Position numbers and translations under genes: made by a program. Source: Shewanella putrefaciens (GTDB lineage: Bacteria > Pseudomonadota > Gammaproteobacteria > Enterobacterales > Shewanellaceae). Taken from it: a stretch of 64,000 nt of DNA. Within the stretch, counting starts at the first letter, position 1; each line of letters starts with the position of its first letter. Of this stretch, positions 1 through 10,452 are shown piece by piece. The notes below the pieces were generated by a model. It did not search any database and was not told the DNA's origin. It saw nothing but the letters and a program-made list of their open reading frames with translations. Where the stretch lies: contig NZ_CP066369.1 of the NCBI RefSeq assembly GCF_016406305.1, positions 2,746,501-2,810,500 on the forward strand, written 5' to 3'.

Positions 1-292
1 CGACTTTATTGACAACTTTCTCACCCGATAACAAGGTCGAAAACCCAAAGAACTCGCCCTCACCGACCCTATCCACCAGCACCCCTTCGGGATCGCGCAC
101 CTCAAAGGCACCGCTGCGTACTATATATAACTTAGGCGCATTAGCATCAAAGGTGACATAACGAGATGCTTTACTGTAATACCCAATAGTAACCGCCTTA
201 GCACAACGTAAAACCGTTTCATCGGCTAATGTTTCAAAGGGAACAATGGATTTTAAAAATTGCACAACGGGCTGCAATTCGCTGGCATTCAT
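1..292 (-). CDS. Cyclic-nucleotide-binding-domain protein, N-terminal part
   Basis: The reading frame starts at an ATG at 292 and runs out of the window at position 1, so only the first 97 or so residues are seen. A Shine-Dalgarno-like AAGGTG lies six bases upstream of the ATG. The visible part has the cNMP-binding/Crp-like beta-roll pattern (VPFETLADETVLRCAK, then LYIVRSGAFEVRD, then GEGEFFGFSTLLSGE). In Shewanella and Vibrio such a domain beside a VC_2705-type symporter usually heads a longer protein with CBS and DUF294 nucleotidyltransferase domains. That tail is outside the window, so the full identity is inferred. Confidence 0.75.
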   Translation of the reverse strand, partial: MNASELQPVVQFLKSIVPFETLADETVLRCAKAVTIGYYSKASRYVTFDANAPKLYIVRSGAFEVRDPEGVLVDRVGEGEFFGFSTLLSGEKVVNKV

Positions 293-381
293 TGGCAACA
301 CCTTATTTTAGGTGGATTTATCTTCACTATAACCTGCAATAATTCTATGCCATATTCGACTTAAGTCAGTGAGCGAATAAC

Positions 382-407
382 AAAAAGAGCGCCTAAGCGC
401 TCTTTTT
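382..407 (-). terminator. Rho-independent terminator of the symporter operon
   Basis: An 11-bp perfect inverted repeat (AAAAAGAGCGC / GCGCTCTTTTT) encloses a CTAA loop just downstream of the symporter stop at 431. Read on the minus strand it ends in a T run, as expected for the end of the symporter transcript. Confidence 0.85.
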
Positions 408-430
408 CAACTCTGTGACACAACTGACGA

Positions 431-2167
431 CTAGTGGCCGCTTGCTTCGCCAGAACCTTTAGGGAAACGAATTGACTCAACCATTTCCTGTACATGTTGC
501 GGTGTTGCAGAGGTCACTTTACTCACTAGCGCAGCAACTGCAAAGTTAACCACCATACCCACCATACCAATCCCTTCGGGTGAAATACCGAGGAACCAGT
601 TTGCAGGCACGTTAGCCGTTGGATCAACAAACTTAAAGTAGATGATATAACCAGAGGTGAACAGTAATCCCGTTAACATACCGGCAATCGCACCTTCTTT
701 GTTCATGGTTTTAGAGAAGATACCCATGATAATCGCAGGGAACAGTGACGATGCTGCAAGACCGAAGGCAAAGGCCACTACCGCCGCCACAAAGCCTGGA
801 GGATTCACCCCAAAGTAACCTGCAATCACAATCCCGATACCCGCCGCAAGCCTTGCAAACATCAGTTCTTTCTTGTCAGAGATGTTTGGCATTAGGTTCT
901 TTTTCAGCAGATCGTGTGAAACCGAGGTCGAAATCACCAACAATAGGCCCGCTGAAGTCGATAGGGCTGCGGCTAAACCACCCGCGGCCACCAAAGCGAT
1001 CACCCAAGCTGGCAGATTCGCGATTTCAGGCGTTGCTAATACAATGATATCATTATCGATTTTCATTTCATTGCTGCTGGCTGCATCTTCCATTTTGCCT
1101 TTAGCATAATAGATTTTGCCGTCGCCGTTTTTGTCATCCCACTTGATAAGACCAGTTTTCTCCCAGTTTTTGATCCAATCAGGCGCAGTCTCATAGGCAA
1201 CGCCTTTTTGATCTGGACCGTTGATGGTTTCGATCATGTTTACGCGAGAAAATGCCGCTAATGCTGGTACTGTGGTATACATAATCGCAATAAAGACCAA
1301 TGACCAACCCGCAGTTATACGCGCATCCTTTACCTTAGGTACAGTGAAGAAACGCACGATAACATGGGGTAACCCCGCAGTACCGACCATTAAGGCACCA
1401 GTAATACAGAACACGTCGATCATGCTCTTAGAGCCGTCGGTATAGGGTGCGAACCCCAGTTCAGTCGACAGATTGTTAAGCTTTTCTAACAGATATACCC
1501 CAGTATTATTACCCGCCGCATCGATAAGCTCAGCGCCGAAACCAATTTGCGGAATAATGTGGCCCGTCATCATTACAGACAGGAAAATAGCAGGCACCAT
1601 AAAGGCAAAAATCAGTACGCAGTATTGGGCAACCTGGGTGTAGGTAATCCCTTTCATCCCGCCTAACACAGCGTAGAAGAACACCACGGCCATACCGATA
1701 TACACACCCGTATCGACTTCAACTTCTAAGAAGCGCGAGAACACAACCCCCACTCCCCGCATTTGCCCTGCGATGTAAGTAAAGCAAATGAAGATGGCGC
1801 AAATCACCGCAACGGTTCGCGCCGCCTGGGAGTAATAACGCTCACCCACGAAATCAGGCACAGTAAACTTACCAAACTTACGTAAATATGGCGCCATACA
1901 CAGGGCTAATAGAACATAACCGCCGGTCCAGCCCATCAGGTACACACTGCCGTCATAACCAACGAAGGACACAATACCCGCAAGAGAAATAAATGACGCC
2001 GCCGACATCCAGTCCGCCGCCGTCGCCATACCGTTAACCACAGGATGCACGCCGCCACCAGCAACATAAAACTCTTTGGTAGAGCCTGCCCGTGACCAAA
2101 TTGCAATCCCGATATAGAGCGCAAACGAGAGCCCTACGATAAGATACGTTAATCCTTGAACACCCAT
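431..2167 (-). CDS. Sodium:solute symporter, large subunit (VC_2705 subfamily)
   Basis: A 578-residue member of the sodium:solute symporter family with about 13 hydrophobic segments. It has family features such as GGVHPVVNGMATAADWMSAASF near residues 38-57 and a TAGLPHVIVRFFTV segment near 262-275. A polar insert of roughly 70 residues (about 315-380, with an EF-hand-like DDKNGDGKIYY stretch) separates membrane segments. It follows the small DUF4212 subunit by 11 bases. This pairing defines the VC_2705-type symporters, which are related to ActP and are generally linked to short-chain monocarboxylates such as acetate. The substrate is inferred and cannot be read from the sequence. A CRP-type site upstream suggests control by carbon state. 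Confidence 0.88.
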   Translation of the reverse strand: MGVQGLTYLIVGLSFALYIGIAIWSRAGSTKEFYVAGGGVHPVVNGMATAADWMSAASFISLAGIVSFVGYDGSVYLMGWTGGYVLLALCMAPYLRKFGKFTVPDFVGERYYSQAARTVAVICAIFICFTYIAGQMRGVGVVFSRFLEVEVDTGVYIGMAVVFFYAVLGGMKGITYTQVAQYCVLIFAFMVPAIFLSVMMTGHIIPQIGFGAELIDAAGNNTGVYLLEKLNNLSTELGFAPYTDGSKSMIDVFCITGALMVGTAGLPHVIVRFFTVPKVKDARITAGWSLVFIAIMYTTVPALAAFSRVNMIETINGPDQKGVAYETAPDWIKNWEKTGLIKWDDKNGDGKIYYAKGKMEDAASSNEMKIDNDIIVLATPEIANLPAWVIALVAAGGLAAALSTSAGLLLVISTSVSHDLLKKNLMPNISDKKELMFARLAAGIGIVIAGYFGVNPPGFVAAVVAFAFGLAASSLFPAIIMGIFSKTMNKEGAIAGMLTGLLFTSGYIIYFKFVDPTANVPANWFLGISPEGIGMVGMVVNFAVAALVSKVTSATPQHVQEMVESIRFPKGSGEASGH

Positions 2168-2178
2168 TTCAATTCTCC

Positions 2179-2445
2179 TTAGTCTTCTTGTACGTTATAT
2201 TTTTTATCTAAGGCGTTGGCTTTTGCCGCATAGACAAAAATAAGCACAACGAATACATACATAGATCCCTGTTGTGCAAACCAGAAGCCTAATTTAAATC
2301 CCATGAAATGGATTTCATTGAGTACATCAACCAATAGAATGCCGCATCCAAATGACACTGCGGCCCAAATAGCTAATAAGCTAAGAACGAGACGTAAATT
2401 CTCGCGCCAGTAGCCTTTTGCTTTATCGTTGTTTTCAAAACCCAT
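2179..2445 (-). CDS. Symporter small subunit, DUF4212
   Basis: An 88-residue protein with two hydrophobic helices (about residues 15-40 and 50-75), matching the small-subunit family found next to VC_2705-type symporters. It is the first gene of a two-gene operon, ending 11 bases before the large subunit. The start ATG at 2445 has an AGGGGAGT ribosome-binding site upstream. It probably helps assemble or stabilise the large subunit in the inner membrane; this role is inferred from constant pairing in the family. Confidence 0.85.
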   Translation of the reverse strand: MGFENNDKAKGYWRENLRLVLSLLAIWAAVSFGCGILLVDVLNEIHFMGFKLGFWFAQQGSMYVFVVLIFVYAAKANALDKKYNVQED

Positions 2446-2531
2446 AGCGACTCCCCTGTGCTGTTTTATTATTAAGTCATGTTTAATCTAGCAACAGCTG
2501 GGGTGACCACAATCAAGACCTTAGTCTAATT

Positions 2532-2547
2532 TGTGAATAGCATCACA
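2532..2547. promoter_or_regulatory. CRP-type operator upstream of the symporter operon
   Basis: The sequence TGTGAATAGCATCACA is a perfect match to TGTGA-N6-TCACA, the core of the CRP site. Its centre is about 95 bases upstream of the DUF4212 start codon. That fits a class I or II activated promoter with a leader of some 50 bases. Confidence 0.7.
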
Positions 2548-2692
2548 ATAAAATAATCGAAATAACAATTAAAATCAGTAAGTTAGCAATGTAATTACAT
2601 TTTAAGGATGGAGGTGATTTTTTCGCAGGTTAGACCAATGTCGTACAGATAAGAGCCGCGTTTATCAAGAGCAGCTTAATTAATGGGCATAA

Positions 2693-2724
2693 GACAAAAA
2701 ATTAACCCAGCATCCGCTGGGTTA
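2693..2724 (-). terminator. Terminator of the dsbA-like gene
   Basis: The inverted repeat TAACCCAGC/GCTGGGTTA with an ATCC loop (2703-2724) lies downstream of the minus-strand DsbA-like gene. On the minus strand it is followed by ATTTTTT. Confidence 0.7.
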
Positions 2725-2781
2725 GTCATCAAAAACATGGGCAGAATGAGTTTATAAACAAAATCAATCTGGCATTCAGGC

Positions 2782-3402
2782 TTATTTAGCAGCCAAAAAC
2801 TTCACTAATTGTGCGAGCTCTTCCGGGCTATGGGCTGTGGACGTTAACATATAACGTCCGTTGACCAGCAATGCTGGCACCCCTTTAAGGCCCGCCAATT
2901 CTGCTTGGGAGTCATAGTTCATCACAGTAAATTTTGCATCGACAGAATTCATTGCCGCATCCACATCATCGGCTTTGGCCCCCTGTGACACGAAAAAGGC
3001 TTTAACCTGCTCGGGCCGAGTAAAGGGCTCTCCTTTCTCGTGGATTTGTTTAAAAATAGTCTCATGCACTTGTTGAGTCATTTTCAGCTTTTGCGCCACA
3101 TAATAGGCAAGTTGACTCAATTCCCAAGCGGGACGCCCGGCACCAACAGGAGTGCGCTCAAAGGCCACCTCTTTACCGAGTAAGGCGATCGTCGATACCA
3201 TTAGCGGCTCTTGTTTGTAGCAATGTGGGCAGTTATAGGAGAAAAACTCCCGTAACACAGGCTGTTGCGTTTCGGCTATTCCCGCCACTGTAATGTAATC
3301 TTTACCTTCTTCAAAGGTTGCCGCTTGTAGCGCAAAACTGGCACTCAGCATTAGCCCACACACTAAGGCGACAACTGGGCGAATAACATTAAATACACTC
3401 AT
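2782..3402 (-). CDS. dsbA: DsbA-like periplasmic thiol:disulfide oxidoreductase
   Basis: A 206-residue protein when started at the ATG at 3402, which has an AAGAGA ribosome-binding site. An in-frame ATG at 3459 would add 19 residues in front of the signal peptide and is less likely. A signal peptide (residues 1-27, ending ALQA) precedes a thioredoxin-like fold. The redox motif CPHC is at residues 58-61, as in E. coli DsbA, and there is a GVPALLVNG cis-proline loop. It oxidises cysteine pairs in exported proteins. The gene has its own terminator and seems to be a single-gene unit. Genomes of this group often carry more than one DsbA, so it may be a paralogue. Confidence 0.9.
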   Translation of the reverse strand: MSVFNVIRPVVALVCGLMLSASFALQAATFEEGKDYITVAGIAETQQPVLREFFSYNCPHCYKQEPLMVSTIALLGKEVAFERTPVGAGRPAWELSQLAYYVAQKLKMTQQVHETIFKQIHEKGEPFTRPEQVKAFFVSQGAKADDVDAAMNSVDAKFTVMNYDSQAELAGLKGVPALLVNGRYMLTSTAHSPEELAQLVKFLAAK

Positions 3403-3503
3403 TATACTGTCTCTTTTCGTTGAATTTGTTGTATATAGGGATTGTACTTGGTCAAACAAGGGCTAAAGATAACCGAAAATTTGAGGCTAGCTTTAACTTT
3501 TAT

Positions 3504-4373
3504 TCACTCACATGCCGCGAGCATAGCAAGCGGTGACGTATATTGGTAACTGAAACCTAAATCGGCCACAATCGCCTCACCGACTATCACCTTGCTAGGC
3601 ATTGTCCGTTGATTAAACATCGGAGGCACTAGGCCTAAGGACTGGGCGGCAGCTTGATAAAATTCAGCCTTAGTGGGGTGTAAAGGTGCGCAGAGATTAT
3701 AGATCGGAGCGATAGTTTTACCCTGACAACTCGCAGCTAAAATGGTGCTAATAGCCCGTACACAATCGCTTAAATGGACTAAATTTACCGCCATATTAGC
3801 CCCTGGCACATCGGTTTTACCCGCCAGAAAACGTCCAGGATGACGTTTAGGCCCCACTAGCCCCGCAAAGCGCAGGATACAGCTATTTTTTTGCGCGCCA
3901 AACAAGGCTTCAGCATCTAACAAGGTTTGGCTATCTAAGGATTCAGCGGCAGCATCGACTTCTGTCATCAGCTTATCTTGGCTTGGGTACACACCCGTAG
4001 TGCTGATAAACACTATGCCTTGATATTGCCAACCTTGGGTTAATGCGATGAGTTGTTGTAATTCTTGAAGATAAGCCCCGTTGCCACGCTTTAATCTGGG
4101 CGGAATATTGACCACGAGAAAATCGGTTTGCAATACTCTTTGTAATGCTTGCGCATCGGGCTTAACCTCGGCATCTTCACCTAACTGCAATTGAAAGGCT
4201 TCAATGCCGGCATCCGTGAGTAAAGCAAGTTCATCGATACTGCGCTTACAACCTGTCAGCCGATACCCTTCTTTAACCAATTGCTTTGCCAATGCAAACC
4301 CAAACCAACCGCACCCGACAACGGCGACACTTTTGGATGTCGCACCCTGTTGTTCCATATTTGCCATAACCAT
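3504..4373 (-). CDS. NAD(P)-binding epimerase/reductase-like protein (YeeZ-like)
   Basis: A 289-residue protein with an N-terminal Rossmann nucleotide-binding motif (VAVVGCGWFGFALA, about residues 16-29). It also has VFISTTGVYP near 121-130, as in extended short-chain dehydrogenases of the YeeZ/ActC type. The start may be the ATG at 4373 or one a few codons in (MEQQ). No substrate can be assigned. It sits between the DsbA-like gene and the HD-GYP gene on the same strand, with a short gap to each. Confidence 0.7.
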   Translation of the reverse strand: MVMANMEQQGATSKSVAVVGCGWFGFALAKQLVKEGYRLTGCKRSIDELALLTDAGIEAFQLQLGEDAEVKPDAQALQRVLQTDFLVVNIPPRLKRGNGAYLQELQQLIALTQGWQYQGIVFISTTGVYPSQDKLMTEVDAAAESLDSQTLLDAEALFGAQKNSCILRFAGLVGPKRHPGRFLAGKTDVPGANMAVNLVHLSDCVRAISTILAASCQGKTIAPIYNLCAPLHPTKAEFYQAAAQSLGLVPPMFNQRTMPSKVIVGEAIVADLGFSYQYTSPLAMLAACE

Positions 4374-4424
4374 TCCAAGGAAGTCAAAATCAGCGCATAG
4401 AATACGGAACTTAACTCATAAGAT

Positions 4425-5630
4425 TCAAGCTTGCAGCGAGCTAAAATAAAAACTAATGCCCTTATCCACCTGTAAAGTGCGGATCGCCCCCTCGGTCAAC
4501 TCCTCCGCCTTAATGGCCTTTTGTACCGTGACACCTTCATCACTTAAAAAACGCAGCGACGCTTCACTGCCATCTTCCTTACAGGCCCACACTTGGGGTT
4601 GACTCACATCCTTAGTGGTCATAATAACCTTCGCCACACTGTCGTCCGATAATTTGACGATAGTCCCGGGGGGATAAATCCCCAGGATCTTGACCAATAC
4701 GGCGATTAAAGATTCGGCATGCTTACTCGAGCGATTTTTAAATAAATACCCTAATGCGACTTGGGGAGATGAGGTTTGCAGACCACTTAATTGCTGATCA
4801 TAATCATTTGCTAAGCTCACTATTTGAGTAGTGATGGGAATTTTATTGCCCGTTAAACCGTCGGGAAATCCAGAACCATCAATAAATTCATGGTGATGCA
4901 ACACGATATGCAATACTTCCTTGGGGAATAATCCGCTGCGATTGAGCATGTCATAGCCAAAGTTAGGGTGCATCTGCAGATAGTTGGATTCATGGGCCGT
5001 CAAAGCACCGCGCTTTCGGCGAATAACATCGGGCACTTTAAGCTTACCAATGTCGTGAAATAAACTCCCAAGGGCAATATCCCGCAGTTCCCTCGGGGTG
5101 AGATCCAGTGCATGACCTATCATCATCGCCAGCACGGCCACAGAAACCCCGTGTTGAGTCACACTGACCTCCTTTTCATCCATGCCCACTAAGGTAAGAA
5201 AAGGTTTTTCCAGCTCCTGCAGATGACTCAAGAGATCTTCGACAAGTGCGGCCGATAAGCGATAAGCACCTTCGGGATCGCTGACAATTTTACCAAACAC
5301 ATTACGGCAATTATTCACGCCTTCTAAAAAACGCTTCTGGCTTAAACGCATTGCCCTACGGGTATCGGCCTTAAGATCCCGCTCGGGGGGAACCTCTGCA
5401 ACCTCTTCAATATCTTCAACTTCATCCAAGGTTTGAACATCCCCGAGACTCTCGGAAATCAGGAACACGTAGGGCACGCCTAATCCACGGATCATTTCAA
5501 TTTGAGCGGCACTGTTGATATCGACCCGGTTAAATAAAAAAGGGTGATTCGTCCATGACAAAGGCAACTTGACTCTCATGCCAAGTTGAAGTTCGGATAA
5601 TAATAGTTTGCGTTGTTCTGCTTTTGCCAC
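4425..5630 (-). CDS. HD-GYP domain protein, probable cyclic-di-GMP phosphodiesterase
   Basis: A 401-residue cytosolic protein without membrane segments. Residues 1-90 match the DUF3391-type N-terminal region. Residues about 130-330 form the HD-GYP domain. Metal-binding residues are visible: H160, then HDIGK at 192-196, then HHEFIDGSGFPDG at 246-258. The GYP position reads GFP, a common variant. These enzymes degrade cyclic di-GMP to pGpG or GMP. The metal ligands look intact, so activity is likely. The gene stands alone. Confidence 0.88.
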   Translation of the reverse strand: MAKAEQRKLLLSELQLGMRVKLPLSWTNHPFLFNRVDINSAAQIEMIRGLGVPYVFLISESLGDVQTLDEVEDIEEVAEVPPERDLKADTRRAMRLSQKRFLEGVNNCRNVFGKIVSDPEGAYRLSAALVEDLLSHLQELEKPFLTLVGMDEKEVSVTQHGVSVAVLAMMIGHALDLTPRELRDIALGSLFHDIGKLKVPDVIRRKRGALTAHESNYLQMHPNFGYDMLNRSGLFPKEVLHIVLHHHEFIDGSGFPDGLTGNKIPITTQIVSLANDYDQQLSGLQTSSPQVALGYLFKNRSSKHAESLIAVLVKILGIYPPGTIVKLSDDSVAKVIMTTKDVSQPQVWACKEDGSEASLRFLSDEGVTVQKAIKAEELTEGAIRTLQVDKGISFYFSSLQA

Positions 5631-5866
5631 GCAGTATGACTCCTTTCAAATGCACCGAAGAAAAATGGACTGACAGTCCATTACTTCGAGGCACCTTTAA
5701 GCTAAGTACATATAACTATAGATGATTCCAAGAAATCAGTAAGCTATAAGTCAAAAAATGCTTATCAAACTGAGGGATTGCACACATAAATCTCACGGTT
5801 TAGAGCAGGGTTCTGATAAATATCAAAAATAACAACGGGATAATATATGTTAGTTTGCTTTTGAGC

Positions 5867-6334
5867 CTAAGCATCCTTTGGCCAATCCGCAAGATAATAG
5901 CCAAGTCGTTTCGATTTAAGCACATATAAACTGGACCAAAACAGCACTAAAGCGTCGAGGGCTAGACTCCAGTGGAACAAAAATTGTCCATGGAACAATC
6001 GCTGACCTAATAACAGGGCATCCACCAACAGGAGTAACCACACCCCCCATTTTAGGTGCACAAAAAGTGGCCTTACCCATAGTGGTGAACGGCGACGCTC
6101 GGCAATCACCACAAAGTAGAGCAGCACGGCGCCAAGACCCGCGGCGAGTGACAGTAAAAAGTCGGATTTTTCAGGATAGAAAATGCGAACCAATTCAGCT
6201 CTATCATTTGCTTGCGTTAATGACGCAATAAAAATGCACCAGCCGCGGGCTAAAAATGCCAAAAGCACATATAAGAAAATAGGGGGCTTGATATGGCCTT
6301 TATCATCGAGCCAAGTGATGTGACTGAAATTCAA
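5867..6334 (-). CDS. DUF2919 inner-membrane protein (YfeZ-like)
   Basis: A 155-residue protein with four predicted membrane helices (about residues 17-38, 60-78, 90-110 and 120-138). It has the DUF2919 start pattern DDKGHIKPPIFLYVLLAFLARGW within residues 10-32 and a C-terminal GYYLADWP motif. The function is unknown. The ATG at 6334 lacks a strong ribosome-binding site, but the family pattern begins right after it. Confidence 0.75.
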   Translation of the reverse strand: MNFSHITWLDDKGHIKPPIFLYVLLAFLARGWCIFIASLTQANDRAELVRIFYPEKSDFLLSLAAGLGAVLLYFVVIAERRRSPLWVRPLFVHLKWGVWLLLLVDALLLGQRLFHGQFLFHWSLALDALVLFWSSLYVLKSKRLGYYLADWPKDA

Positions 6335-6422
6335 AAATCAAAAACCTTCTTAATAAGCTGTTGAGTATAGATTTAGGCATTGAAAACAATAGGAAAATTA
6401 AATATTACCTTAATTGTGCTGC

Positions 6423-6530
6423 ATCGCAGGACATTGCACGCAGGCACGCCATAAACTCATCCATGAGGGCTCCACCGCGCCATCCATGGCGCAGAGGGCC
6501 TGCTCAGCAATATCCTGCTTGCTGATAAAG
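6423..6530. repeat. Structured intergenic repeat, copy A
   Basis: About 108 bases that recur in inverted orientation at 25800-25908. It has terminal inverted repeats (CAGGACATTGC / GCAATATCCTG) and an internal palindrome GCGCCATCCATGGCGC. The other copy has CAGGATATCG / CGATATCCTG at the same place, so paired positions change together. It lies downstream of the SWIM-domain gene, at the edge of an AT-rich block. Confidence 0.8.
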
Positions 6531-6571
6531 TAAGCAACAACTCGGAACATTTTGCGACTAACAATTTGTTT

Positions 6572-9272
<2,701 letters not shown>

Positions 9273-9305
9273 TTATTTAGATCACAAAAAATAGATCACA
9301 AAAAC

Positions 9306-9328
9306 TGAGGCCGCAATTAGCGGCCTCA
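9306..9328 (-). terminator. Terminator between zipA and ligA
   Basis: The inverted repeat TGAGGCCGC/GCGGCCTCA with an AATTA loop lies after the zipA stop. On the minus strand it is followed by GTTTTTGTG. It implies that ligA is mainly transcribed from its own promoter in 9258-9305. Confidence 0.75.
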
Positions 9329-9361
9329 TCAATCTATTAACCGCCAAGTTGCGGCGTCGGT

Positions 9362-10429
9362 TTAAGCATTAGCGCGAATACGGTGCAAATAGTCTTGTTT
9401 AGTAAACTCGCCCCAGGGTTGACGTTGACCATCGAGTACGACCGCATCAATATCATCTGCAAGCTGGCGCGCCGAGTTGAGCATGATGGAGAAATTCATT
9501 AAGGCATCGCCATAGCAAGGTAGTGTCATAAAAAACACCACACCTTGGGTGCTAAATTGCTCCATATTATCGGGGTCGAACACCCCAGGCTTTAACATGT
9601 TTGCAATTGAAAACAACACCTTACCATTTCCAGCGTTGTCCACATGGCGGTGGAAAATATTCATATCGCCATATTTAAAGTTGAGCGTTAAGAAGCAAGG
9701 TAACAATTCGGCGCCATTAAGTTGCTGACCTTCTTTGGCAACCACGTGCAGCACTAATACATCACGGGGCTCACCTAAACCTTCTTCTACGGCTTCTTCG
9801 ACAACTTCGTCTATCTCTTCTTGATAGACGTCTTCATCAAACAATGCGGTTTGAGTCGGCACGGGGGCATGGGCTCTTTGTGCTTCTTCTGCCGCTTTTT
9901 GGGCAACCATAGCAGCATGGGATTGACCCATATGCGCAGAGTGCCCCGTGAGTATCGGCTCTTGACGCGAAGCCTTAGGGCCACGGTGCTGCTCTTTTGC
10001 TGTCGGCGACTGCAGACTAAAATCCGGTTGTTGCAGAATAGGCTCTTGCTTAATATCTAACTTAAGATCTGGCTTAACGTCTGGCTTAATCTCTAACTTA
10101 ACGTCTGGATTGAGGTCTTGTTTAAAGAGCGGCTTAGATTCTACTTTGGCATCTTGTTTTAAATAGGGGTTAATCGCAGGCGTCTCATGGGTGGTTTCCC
10201 CCGCCTTACGCACACGTACGGCGCCAATCCCATCGGCATCAAAGCCATCGGCATCGACCCGCTTAGGCGCGCCCTCGCCTCTGTCAGCCTGTTTCTTATA
10301 AAAATTGCCCATTGGACTATCTTTTAATGACTTAGGTTGTTGTCTTCTGATAGACCAAAATCCATGCACCAGCACAGCAACTATGGCTATGGCGCCTAAA
10401 ACAAACAGAACTAGTTGCAAATCTTCCAT
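9362..10429 (-). CDS. zipA: Cell division protein ZipA
   Basis: A 355-residue protein with an N-terminal membrane anchor (residues 5-24) and a long charged, proline-rich linker. The C-terminal FtsZ-binding domain spans about residues 220-350 (DVLVLHVVAKEGQQLNG, then TQGVVFFMTLPCYGDALMNF). ZipA tethers FtsZ polymers to the inner membrane at the division site. The linker carries a short repeat of KPDVK/KLEIK type at about residues 97-130. It lies 23 bases after smc on the same strand, the usual smc-zipA-ligA order. Confidence 0.95.
   Translation of the reverse strand: MEDLQLVLFVLGAIAIVAVLVHGFWSIRRQQPKSLKDSPMGNFYKKQADRGEGAPKRVDADGFDADGIGAVRVRKAGETTHETPAINPYLKQDAKVESKPLFKQDLNPDVKLEIKPDVKPDLKLDIKQEPILQQPDFSLQSPTAKEQHRGPKASRQEPILTGHSAHMGQSHAAMVAQKAAEEAQRAHAPVPTQTALFDEDVYQEEIDEVVEEAVEEGLGEPRDVLVLHVVAKEGQQLNGAELLPCFLTLNFKYGDMNIFHRHVDNAGNGKVLFSIANMLKPGVFDPDNMEQFSTQGVVFFMTLPCYGDALMNFSIMLNSARQLADDIDAVVLDGQRQPWGEFTKQDYLHRIRANA
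10010..10125. repeat. Short tandem repeats in the zipA linker
   Basis: Imperfect 18-base units (variants of TCTGGCTTAATCTCTAAC) encode alternating KPDVK and KLDIK segments. They lie in the flexible linker, where length changes are probably tolerated. Confidence 0.6.
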
Positions 10430-10452
10430 TGGTTACCCTGTCTTTCTTCTAG

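Noticed and set aside
10010..10125. CRISPR-like or satellite repeat
   Set aside because: The repeats are in frame inside the zipA linker and imperfect; they are protein-coding low-complexity sequence.
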